A stretch of DNA of 64,000 nt from assembly GCA_021904315.1 (NCBI GenBank), contig CM038912.1, positions 10,875,061 through 10,939,060 on the forward strand, given 5' to 3'. How positions within the stretch are numbered: position 1 is the first letter of the stretch; the number at the start of each line of letters is the position of its first letter. Made by a program: the position numbers and the translations under genes. The notes under the pieces were generated by a model that was not told the DNA's origin, ran no database searches, and was given only the letters and a program-made list of their open reading frames with translations. Shown here one piece after another: positions 47,257-57,210 of the stretch. Source of the stretch: Sphagnum magellanicum. Taxonomy: Eukaryota; Streptophyta; Sphagnopsida; Sphagnales; Sphagnaceae.

Positions 47257-47976
47257 TATGCCAAGTTAGTAGGAGTTGGCATACCAACCAAAATGGACAC
47301 ATCCATAAGAGAAATCAATATGATAAGAAGTGAACATATTATGAATGGAAGTGACAAGTTGACAAGAAAGGTCGATTTGATGAAAGCAAGTGAATCATAG
47401 GGAGTTGACAATAGTTTAGACAAGGAAAACTTGACTTGTCTAAAGAACCACTCTACACACCCTACAACCCACACCTTAATCTCCTTGTGAGATTCAGTTC
47501 CGCCCCCGCCCAAAACACATTAATCTCCTTGTGGCATTAGACTACTCCCCCCCCCCTCCCCCCACCCTTTGCCACCCACCACCATCTATTTATAGTTTCT
47601 AGAACATCAATTCCTCCATCTTTCTCTCTTTTCATGATATATGCATGACACTCTGCCGGTCACATTTGATGGGTTTTTCTCTGTAAACCAGTTTTGAAAT
47701 TGGGGCTCTCCCCAGATGTACACTAAAGTATGGTGTTAGGTTAGTCTCTTTGTAGGGGAAAAATCTTCACTTCATGCTGGTCTCGTAAGTACAAAAGCTG
47801 ACTCCAAGGTCCCCATTCACAACTTGGATACAGAACGAAAGTTTGCATCCACTTCTTAATCCACAAACAGCCACCTCCAACTTGTGAGAAAGTTGTCATC
47901 ACTCAAGAAAAAGCCACCTTCACTGGGTGCAGGATTCAGAAAGTCCTTGTATGTATGTGAGCATCAAAAACTTCCC
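47257..47976 (-). other. 3' flank and probable 3' UTR of the DUF1685 gene
   Basis: No ORF of interest. 47540-47575 is C-rich (C-runs of 10 and 7 on the + strand). A 'cattaatctccttgtg' word is repeated 55 bp apart (about 47463 or 47480-47530). The stop codon of the DUF1685 gene is at 47977-47979, so the transcript's 3' end should lie in this region, but I see no decisive poly(A) signal. Confidence 0.4.
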
Positions 47977-48056
47977 CTAAGAAGATTGTCTTACAGTGCA
48001 TGCAACTGCTTGTGCCCAATGCCGCAACCTCGTCTTCACTTGTGACGGATTATCAC
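47977..48056 (-). CDS. DUF1685 protein, exon 2 (C terminus)
   Basis: This short exon was found by reading the minus strand for the missing family C terminus. The acceptor 'gaaatgcag' is followed by 80 nt coding GDNPSQVK, TRLRHWAQAVACTV, RQSS and stop. The family's C-terminal signature (SPGD.P..VK.RL..WAQ.VAC.VR) is complete when joined to exon 1, phase 1 to phase 1. Exons 1 and 2 together give 275 residues, within the usual size of this plant family. Confidence 0.9.
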
Positions 48057-48543
48057 CTGCATTTCACCAATATCACGCCAAAAAAATAATAAAATACTCA
48101 GCTCTTTAATGTTTGTTTGTTTAACACTTTGGCTACTAGGGATCTGATGGCACCCAAGAATCAATCCCACATGAAAGATTCTGACAAATCTTCTGTATAA
48201 GTGAGAGACTCTGCAATGGAATGCTCGATGGATTGTTACTAGGATCTCACAAGATATGTTGACAAAGCTTGTGAGACTCCGGATTGAACAAGATGGAGTG
48301 TAACTACCGGGATCTCACAATTAGAACTGTGAGTACAAGAGATATTGAGGAAAAAGTTTGACAGAATGCAAAAGAACTGGATTACTAGGGATGATGGCAC
48401 CAAAGAATTGCACATAACAGATCCCAACAAATCTTATGTAGAAGTGATAGACTCTGGAATGGAATACTTGAGGGATTGTTACCAGGATCTCACAAGATAT
48501 GTTGAGGAAAAAGCTTGAAGAAATGATGGGAAGAATTTATTAC
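48057..48543 (-). other. Intron of the DUF1685 gene with internal direct repeats
   Basis: 487 nt, donor GTAATA (48543-48542) and acceptor GCAG (ending 48057). It contains two diverged direct copies of about 125 bp (48134-48262 and 48383-48505) and a third partial copy around 48309-48355, sharing 'ggatctcaca..' and 'gatat.ttga' words. The intron has grown by local duplication. Confidence 0.8.
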
Positions 48544-49291
48544 CAGGACTGGAAATGCGCCAAGAATCCATAGGAGGAGGGGAGCTTTGCAAGCTGCTGC
48601 CATTGCTGGAATGATGATCAAAGGAGCTAGAGCTGCTGCCGTTGCTGCTTTGAGAAGTGGAAATGGTGGTGGGTGAAGAAGAAGAAGAAGAATTCCTGCC
48701 CACCACATCATTGTATCGCTTGGTGATGGCATAACAAAGCTCCAGAGCTGGTAGGGTGTTGCAAAGCTCCATATCCTTCTCGTCGTTGCTGAATCCAAAT
48801 CCCAGGTCAATGCAGCCCCTGAGCTCCTCCATGTCTTCGTCTGTCAGGCTCCTGTTCCTGGAGCTTGTCGTCCTGTGTAGCGCTGCTGCTGCTGCTGGCC
48901 AGGAGGAGGAGGAGGAGGAGGAGGTTCTTCTGTTGCCGCAATCAGATACGCTCCTCCCTACTGCTACGCAGCCGCTGCTTCTGGCCTCTCTTCTTCTGTT
49001 GTTCTCTTCGCGATTCACGATCATTGTCTCCGCCTCCGTCAAGAGCCTGTCCCTGCGCCTCTTCCCCGCCTCCTCGTCCGTTGCTTCTTCTGTTGCGTTC
49101 TCCTGATGCTCCTCCTCCTCGTTGTCCTTTTCTCCTAGCGTACAAAGATCGGACAGCTCCCTCTCCTCTGCGACATCCTCCTTGTCGCTGGAAGCTCCAG
49201 GCCCCACCCTTCCTGAGCCTGCGAAGCTCTCTCGGATCATGATCTCCAATCCCCGGAGCAGCATTGGCGAGTTCGTTCCCGTCTCTCTCAT
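48544..49291 (-). CDS. DUF1685 family protein, exon 1
   Basis: The ATG at 49291-49289 opens 249 codons plus one base before the donor. Order: an N-terminal LLRGLEIMIRESF helix, an acidic stretch (residues about 35-75, with EEEE and TDEEAG words), a basic stretch, a Ser run, then the DUF1685 core at about residues 145-200 (LTDEDMEELRGCIDLGFGF and NTLPALELCYAI). A Ser-rich linker follows and the exon ends SWRISSPG. The core matches the conserved plant family closely; its biochemical role is not established. Long Ser runs (from AGC/TCT repeats) are a low-complexity feature. The downstream half of the signature is in exon 2. Confidence 0.92.
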
Positions 49292-50029
49292 ATCTTTACT
49301 GGAGCTAGACTTCTCTGCCGTCTGACTCCGTCTGTTTCTCTCCTCTCCTCTCTTCTCTTCTCCTCAATTTTTTCTCCCCGCAAGACTTCCTCGTCTTCTT
49401 AACTTGGTTTTCCTGGGGCTCGAGGTTACTAGCTATGGCATTCCAAGAATTTCTTCACAAATTTAGCTTGTTAGGATCCGCTATAAAGCTCATAGTAAGC
49501 TCGCTGGACGTCGCAACACGGCAGCACACACAACACAAGAAGAAGAAGAAGGGAAGACACGGCTCTTCACCAAATCACCAACGTTTCTCAAAACCGCTGC
49601 ACCAAGGGACAGAAGCATTCAGCTGCTCCAGGATTGAGGTTTTTTCGACGTCCAGTAAAGAAAGGTGCAGGAGAATAATCAGCGAAATTCAAGAAGATGA
49701 CAGAAGGAAAAGAAGAAGTATCCACACACAATTCTGACGACGACAAGACTATATCCGATACGAGAAAACACCTAGAGCTGAGAAAACTGTACAATAGGAG
49801 CAAAATGGGTACTGAGAAAAGAAGTTCCTAAGGAAGAAAATTTGGAGGCAGACACAGGGAGAAGCTCCAAAACCACTCCGTCATCTACAAAAGGACCACA
49901 AATGAGAATTATAAGAGGAAGAAGAAGCGATGGCGGAGCGGGGAGTCGAGAACGAGGGGAGGAAGAAGACGACGATGACGAAGGACGCGCTGCGCGCTCT
50001 CTCTCTCTCTCTCTCTGCGCTTTGCCGCC
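49292..50029 (-). promoter_or_regulatory. 5' leader and promoter region of the DUF1685 gene
   Basis: Read on the minus strand the sequence before the ATG is GA-rich (49325-49375), and a (GA)10 tract lies at 49997-50016. The GC- and CpG-rich composition stops at about 50100, matching the extent of the other two gene starts in this window. Frames on either strand (for example 49435-49737 +, 49772-50041 -) are low complexity. The transcription start is probably near the (GA)n tract, which would make the leader about 700 nt or intron-containing. Confidence 0.45.
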
Positions 50030-50100
50030 GTGCTCAGACACCCGGATTCATACCCGGTCTCAGGCGCTCTTGTCTCCGCCGGTCCAATGGTAGTGGAATT
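50030..50100 (-). repeat. tRNA-like (A box/B box) segment upstream of the DUF1685 gene
   Basis: On the minus strand 'ccattggaccggcggag' is followed about 33 bp on by 'gagaccgggtatgaatccgg', which resembles the pol III B box with a degenerate core. It points in the direction of the DUF1685 gene and lies at the outer edge of its GC-rich leader, as the segments at 22.7 and 63.1 kb do for their genes. It is not a complete tRNA gene. Confidence 0.45.
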
Positions 50101-50911
50101 TTGTGAGCCTTTTTAAGGCCGCCCAACCAAAGTGAATGTATTTTTTGGCCACTTGTCTACAAAAACAAATTGGAAGAGATTGGAAATTTTCGTTTTTTAA
50201 AGTGTAAATTCGAAAAAAGTGCAATTAAAAAAAAAATCGTCAAACTTTCAAAACCACAAAACTAAAAATGAATAAAATTTTTTAAATTAAAAAAACAATT
50301 CTCCCATTTTTTGCAATTTCTTTCCTTCTATAAAAAAGGGAGAAATTAGAATGTGGCTTATGAATTTTGGTAAAGCCAAGGGTGAGGGCATTATCAAAAT
50401 AAGGGTGCATGAGGTGAAGGTTGAGCACAAGCCTAATTTCGGTAATGCTTTCACCCACAAGCTTTTCCACAATGCCAAAAATTGAGGCAACCTTTAGAGA
50501 TCGAAGCTTTCTGCTTTTCACAAAAAAAAATTTATAAAGAAAAGAGCAAAATTAGTGAAACTTTAAACTAGGAAGACGAAATTCTCCAAAATTTCCCCCT
50601 TTTTTGGAAAAAAACAAAAGAAAAGAAAACACTGGTGACCACCCTGGTAAAATTGTGGAAAATAAATGTTGCATGGTATTAAAAATGGCACCAAATAACT
50701 AGAGGTTTACTAGGGAGACTCCTTAAATTATATAACCATGGTTCTCAAAAAAAATCAAAGAACTAGGTTGTGGCATATATCCTCAGTTGTAGGATAAACA
50801 AAACAAAAAAATCAAAGAAGGGATTCTAATTACTGCAGTTCTCAAAAAATCTCAAAAAATCTCAAAACAGAGCAAATATCTCTCTCTTGTGAAAACTGCC
50901 AGTTCAAGTTA
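50101..50911. other. AT-rich intergenic DNA
   Basis: A/T homopolymer-rich. A minus-strand frame of 79 codons at 50282-50521 has no recognised similarity. No gene is called. Confidence 0.5.
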
Positions 50912-51655
50912 TTTCATGAAAACCGCCAATTCTTTTTTAGGGATGTGTTTGGCAAAATCAAAGAAACCCAAGGTTCTTTGATTCTGAGAATTTTTTCAAT
51001 TTAAAAAAAAAAAAAAAAAAAAAACCCCACAAAGCTTCCTTGATCTCTAAATTTGATGATTTCATGAAAATTGCCAATTCTTTTAGGAATGTGTTTGGCA
51101 AAATCAAAGAAACCCCAAGGTTCTTTGATTCCAAGAATTTTTAAATTTTCAAAAAAAAAAAAAAAACCCCACAAAGCTTTCTTGATGTCTAAATTTTAAT
51201 TCATGAAAACTGTCCATTCTTTTAGGAATGTGTTTGGCAAAATCGAAGAAACCCAAAGTCCTTTGATTCCAAGAATTTTTAAATTATAAAAAATTAAATT
51301 TAAATTATAAAAATTATTTAAAAATATATTTTAAATATATTTTTAAAAAACACAAAGAATCCTTGATCTCTAAATTTTATTTCATGAAAATCGCCAATTC
51401 TTTTAGGAATGTGTTTGGCAAAATCAAAGAAACCCAAGGCTCTTTGATTCTCCAAGAAATTTTTTTAATTAAAAAAAACCCCACAAAGCTTCTTTGTTCT
51501 CTAAAGTTTATTTCATGAAAAAAGCCACCAATTTCTTTTCAGAATGTGTTTGAAAAAAAAGGGGAACTCAAGGTTCTTTGATTCCGAGAATTTTTGAAAT
51601 TTTCAAAAAAAAAAAAAAACCCACCAAGCTTCCTTGATCCCTAAATTTTGGGAAA
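50912..51655. repeat. Tandem repeat, five copies of 130-180 bp
   Basis: Copies begin at about 50912, 51060, 51199, 51380 and 51511. Each has 'ttcatgaaaa.cgccaattc', 'ggaatgtgtttggcaaaatc', 'aaagaaacccaaggttcttt', 'gattc..agaatttt', a poly(A) run, and 'ccccacaaagcttccttgat'. The variable A-run lengths explain most of the period differences. No coding potential. Confidence 0.9.
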
Positions 51656-53243
51656 AAAACCCACACCCAAGGTTATTAAGAAAATCAAATACCCACCCAA
51701 TACTAATTACCTAAAACTTAGAAGGGGTGTGGTGGGGGGGGGGGCTATATTAGTGCTGACACTAACATCCCTCAATTCTCTCAATTTAGGCGGTAGAACT
51801 AACTAACTTACCCACCACTACCCATGATTCAAGGGTGGTCTAGATCTGGGTTTAATTATTAGTGTGGCAGTTACAATTTCTTTGTTCTATAACCTAATTT
51901 GGGTTTGTTCTTTGTGTAATGGTTTTTTTCACCCCCCAAAAAATTAGCAAATTTTTGTGGAATTTATACTAAAAATTAAAAAAATTCCAATAATTTCTCC
52001 TCGAACTATTTTTGAACCAAGGTCTCCACAGAAATGATCCAATGTATTTGTCAACTAACAACTAATAGTTTGAGACTGTGATAAAAGATTTCAAAAGATC
52101 ATATATATAATTATTATATTAAATTGTTTTACAAATAATTTTTTTAATTAATTTTTTTTCACATTTTGTTCAAATGGAAAAAAAATGAGAATTTATTCTT
52201 GAAGTTTTTTGAAATGTTTATAGATCTGTAATAAACAAACGTACAAAATTCCAATTCATTTGAGAGAAAACATATTTTAATTTTGTTCTTAATAACAACT
52301 CACAAAAAAATTCTTCGCAAGGGAATATGTTTTTGACAACTTGCAACATTTTTTAATGAAAAATAGTTTATCCCTAACATAAAAAAGATGTAAAAATGCT
52401 CATTTATTTTAATTAAAAATTATATTTCATATTAATTATATCATATATATATATATATATATAAATTGTTAAATTTATTAAATATTATGTATGACCATAT
52501 AATAACATTATGTGCAAAACTTTTCAATCACTTTTGGGGGACTTCATAGTGTCCAAAGGTCACGGGTACTCACTAGTGATACATAATATTATATACATTT
52601 AACACACATACATCTAATAATTTTATACATAATCGCAATGCAACATATGGATTAATAATTATTATAAAATTTTATTCAAGGTTAAAATAACTACTTGAAT
52701 AATACAAAAATTTGATCTTAGTGAATTACCTGAGGTATTAGAGACCCCATTTAGTTTTAGAAAAGGATATTTATAATGTTATTAATAACAAAAGCAATTT
52801 GAGATTTTTTTAGTTTTTACCATGGTATCATATCCTAGGAAGAGTTTGGATTCACCTATGGAGGTTAAGTTCCTTCTACACAAAGGTAGATTGAAATGAA
52901 CTAAAAATCACACACACCATACACACAATAAGAAAGGCAAAATTTACATGTTTTGAGTTATGATCATCCACAAGCTTAAAAGCTTGGTCTTTATGTGTGT
53001 TACACAAATGACGATAGTTCATTATCAGGATCATTTACCAAATACATAGTAAACATTTTACAATTAAAACAACAGATGCATTTATTGTATCACAGAGTCA
53101 TCACACATAAACAAAATCGTATTACTAAGGCAATTGATAAAATAACAACATAAAAACATGAAAATGAAAATATAAGCCCAAAGCTCCACCCAAAACCCCT
53201 CAAATATTTGAAAAGAAAATGAACGATTGATTCATCTTTTTAA

Positions 53244-53279
<36 letters not shown>

Positions 53280-55109
53280 CTTTCATCACTTTAAACTAAT
53301 AATGTTATCTTATTTATTAATATTTTAAAACATACATTTATACTACATAATCAAGGTTGTTACCTGTGTTGGCAGAATATTGAAAAACAACCTGGATATC
53401 AACTTGGTTCCGGGTAGGGGTACCAAATACCCTACCTGCCGGTTCTATTTACATGAGATACCCACTACAAAACTTGCCCAGTTGAGTATTACCATTTATG
53501 ATGCCCTTGAATACCTGATGGGTAGGGTATCATTTTAAGAAAAATCAATACCCTACTTGAACTTATCTGTGGAGATTCTCATTCAGCTAGGTCAGTTTTT
53601 TTAAAATCATCTTTTATCATCCTAATTTATTCATGTTCATCCATTTTCATCCATTTAGGTAATCATTATTTGCCCTAACCCTAAACTCATAAATGTAAGG
53701 TTGTTTCTTATTTTTGTCACCTCTCACTTTGGCTTTTGGCAACATTTTGTTTTTTTGTTTTTTTTTTGTTAGAACTCAAAATTCAGGATGAATTCCTTCA
53801 GGCTCTACCTAGATTCATTAGTCACATGTAATTGATGGTTGCAATTTTTTTTCTTTCCTTTCAATGCTACCATGAGTGTTAATTGATTTTGCAACATATG
53901 TATCAAAGTTAAAATTGAAGAAGTATGCTAGGAGTGCACGATTTGATTTCAATGTGTTCTTATTTCAATGTCTTTGAAAAATCAAATTGATTTGTTCACA
54001 ATGTTGACCTCTCCATAATCAATGTTTGTGTGTTTTATGAGTCTTGAATCGCTCTTTTTAAGGTGATAATTTTCATGAAATTGTTTGATTATAAAGAGGT
54101 TCAAGTTTTTGTTTGAAAGCTTTGTCTCATTTTTCTTGTTTTAGAGTTTTTATTCTAAAACATTCTCTTTTAATTCCAAGCTCTATATTAAAGTTAAGTT
54201 TTAAAGTTTTGTTTTTTAATTCCAAGCTTTGTTTCAAAGCTTTATTTTTAAAAAATTTCCTTTAATTCCATGCTCTTGTTTAAAGCTTTGTCCTTTCCAA
54301 TATTACAAAACACCTTATGAAGTTCATTGTCTTGTGAACTTTCATAATTCACCATCTGATGGAAGGTTAGGGTTTATTTATTTCTTTTGAATCTCCACCA
54401 ATTTTTTTCTTTACATGTTTTGAGTTGAAAGGCCAATTACCAAATTTTGTTTTCAAAACCAAATTGATGTAGAATCCTTATTAAATTTTATTGCATCCAA
54501 AACCATTGGGAACCTATTTTGTTTGTAATTTATGTTTGTAATCAATACCAAGCTCCTAATCAATTTTGGAATTCACTATTTTTTCCCACAAAATTAGAAG
54601 CATGTGATGGAAATGGAAACATTCAACCTGAATGAAGACTTGCAATAACATTATGATGATGTTGCTAACTTGGAAATCAGACTAAAGATTTCACGTGATG
54701 AATATGAGTTCATTCATATGTCCCCTCCATAACCAATGTTTGTGTGTCTTATGAGTCACCACACAAAAAAATTGTTTGCACACTTCATAATCTTGTTTTT
54801 AACATCTTGTGATTATGTTTTAGTTTTTATGTTTTGTGATTGGATTTAAAGTTAGGTTTTTTTTCATTTGTTCGTCTTTGTAGTTCTCATGATTATGACA
54901 ACGGGGAACTTAGTTGAAGTTTTAAGGTTAGTGTTTAGTTCAATTTCAACACCAAATGAATTAGCACCAGCTGGTTATGAAAGCATTGAAACCCATAACA
55001 ACTTGCATGCATAAGTAGAAATTACATGGGAGGTTTGAAAGTTCAACTAACCCTAAATCAACATCCATGGGTCCTTCACCATAGGTTATTCTTCCCCTAA
55101 CATTTTTTT
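51656..55109. other. AT-rich intergenic DNA
   Basis: No gene recognised. Simple repeats: a G-run near 51734-51743, (AT)n at about 52443-52462 and (TA)16 at 53246-53277. A patch of 'aattccaagctttgttt'-like words recurs every 60-70 bp at 54110-54290. Around 53400-53560 'gggtagggtat' and its complement 'ataccctac' are repeated. Confidence 0.5.
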
Positions 55110-57210
55110 GTGGGGAATGATGGTAATAAGCTTAATTTTATTATGCCTCAAACCATGCATTATTTTGTTTGCCACTTTATTTCCCATACCTATGATTCTA
55201 GTAATACCATTGAGGAAAAAATATATATGATTTCATACAACCAACAACATGGGACTATTTCTATGAATAAACATACTTTGATTAAACATCCAACCATTTG
55301 GTGTAGATGGAAAATTGTGGATTTAATTCTTGCTACAAAAGAACAATGGTGGGAAAAAATCCAAGAAGAGGTTTGTTGTTGGTTATGGGGTCATTACATA
55401 TCATTTTGGGTTAGCAAATCCTTACAAGAAATATGATGCATAACAATTGAGATTCAAAGAGGACTTGTTATTTGTTGCCAAAACCTACATGCCCATTTCT
55501 ATTGTGGAAAGTTAATGGTTGAGTTGCTTGGTCATGCGTCAAAATCCCAAGGTTGTCTTTCCAAACCAGAAGCAAATGGTTGAATATGCCATCCTTCGAC
55601 TAGTTTTTGAAACCATGGAACAACATGTGATTACAGCTTTGGATTCCTATGTTATAACATTTTTTGATTTATGGATATATAGATTTAGACATGATACGTT
55701 TGCCCATGTGACAATGGGATTTTTTGAAACCATTGATACAATTGGAGTTGCAATGGTAACACAAGTCAGGGATTTTTTGTGTTTTTACAGTTTGTTAGAA
55801 AAACTAATTGCCATTATGAAGGATGAAGGTGGCAATTTTTCCACCCTTGCACAAACTCTTGCTTCTATTGTTAGTTGCATTCTTTTGGCACTTTCAATTA
55901 TTTGGTAGGGCTCATGTTTTGGTCATGCTTTCAACAAAACATGCCAATATGTTTAAAATGATATTATTGTATGTGTTGGTTTTCACAAGGTTAGTTTGAA
56001 GGCCACACAATCTACATCATAATAAATAATCATATGGATTAAGAAATTTAACAAAAGATGTAATGAATGGCAGAGGGCATGTGTTAATGTTGGGTTCTCC
56101 CGTGAAAAGCTGAAAACACATGTGAAAACAAAATTTTTTTAGTAAGGTGATTATGTTCCAAAAAACCTTAAAATATCAAAATCCATAAATTTGTGTTATG
56201 GGAGGTAAGAAACTTAGGAGTTACAAGGTTTGTGCCAAATGCACACACTTAAGCAATTTATAAAATGGTTGTCAAAACCATGATTCTTGTTGTGAAACAA
56301 TGTATTGTCAATCAAACCTAAAAATCTTGACTATTTTTTGATGCCTTAAATGTTGCACTTTTAATAAATTTGTTTATGCAAAATGAGATGGAACAATTTG
56401 CAATTTTTTTTTTCAATTTTGCTTGTGGGGGGGGGGGGGGGGGGCGGGGTGGTGATTTGAGTTTAAATTGGGGGCTTTGTGTATTTATATGATGGTAGAA
56501 ATCAAGGTAGTTCTCACACCATTTATGGCATTTGCATCTATTTCCAATGTTGCCAAAACCCACAACATGATTGCATTGATGTTGGATGATTGCAGTTCAA
56601 ATCCCCGAATGTTCTAAAAACATTTGTTGGAAAGACCAAAGTTATACAAATGGTGGGAAAATATGACAACAAGAGTTTGATGCCATTGTTGGTGGTTGTT
56701 TTTTAATTTTTAAATATCAACATTCATGACAATATTGAACCAACAATAATTAATGATGAAAACATTTCCATTTTTGGGGCAATGACATCAAATGAGGCTA
56801 TTTTACAAGGGTTGGTGAAGAATGAATTGTCTTTATTTCTCCATTTGTAAGTGAGGCCAAAAGATGTTGTATTGCTTTTGAGTTGGTGGAAGATCCATAA
56901 AACCTGATTTTCCAACATTTTTTTTGTGGTTCAACAAGTTGTTGGGACTCGTAAATCCCATATTGAAATTTAAAAACAAATCAATGTTGTTGGAGTGTTG
57001 ATGAGCCTATGACGTTATTGGTTGGGAGTTGACAACTTGGACAAGTTTATGATGATAATGAATAATTGGTTGGTTGATGTGTGAAAAAATTACCCATAAG
57101 AAGGACAATCCATTATTGAATTCTTGGTGGAAGAGGTGGGTATCATTGAGGAGAATGATATGTTGTTGGATGCAACTAATTATTTCGACATTGATTATGA
57201 ATTGGTCTGA
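55110..57210 (+). pseudogene. hAT-superfamily transposase, decayed
   Basis: A single hAT transposase can be followed across frames in the right order. 55603-55905 carries VITALDSYVITFFDLW-type sequence, then DTFAHV, a dTIGVAMV.QV word and a KDEGGN word, before a stop. 56076-56160 has ACVNVGFSREKLKTHVKT. 56540-56590 has KTHNMIALMLD. 56615-56690 has KTFVGKTKVIQMV and KSLMPLL. 56855-56905 has RPKDVVLLLSWWK, the WW block of the family. 56940-57070 has GVLMSL and LGVDNLDKF-like words. The C-terminal dimerisation tail ends EENDMLLDATNYFDIDYE at 57210. Many stops and an intervening poly(G) make it non-functional. The N-terminal frame 55110-55436 may be its BED-side part but is not recognisable. Confidence 0.85.
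56427..56449. repeat. Poly(G) tract inside the hAT remnant
   Basis: Eighteen G, one C, four G. Such tracts are rare in this AT-rich sequence and prone to length error in assemblies. Confidence 0.9.

Noticed and set aside
47500-47620. C-rich tract near 47.55 kb as a G-quadruplex promoter element
   Set aside because: Runs of 10 and 7 could form one, but there is no gene start nearby; it lies beyond the 3' end of the DUF1685 gene.
48756-49242. Plus-strand frames over the DUF1685 exon
   Set aside because: Low-complexity antisense of Ser/Glu-rich coding sequence; the minus strand has the family signature.
49435-50093. Plus-strand frames in the DUF1685 leader (100 and 83 codons)
   Set aside because: Basic, repetitive composition from AAG and GA tracts, no domain; they lie in the GC-rich leader of the minus-strand gene.
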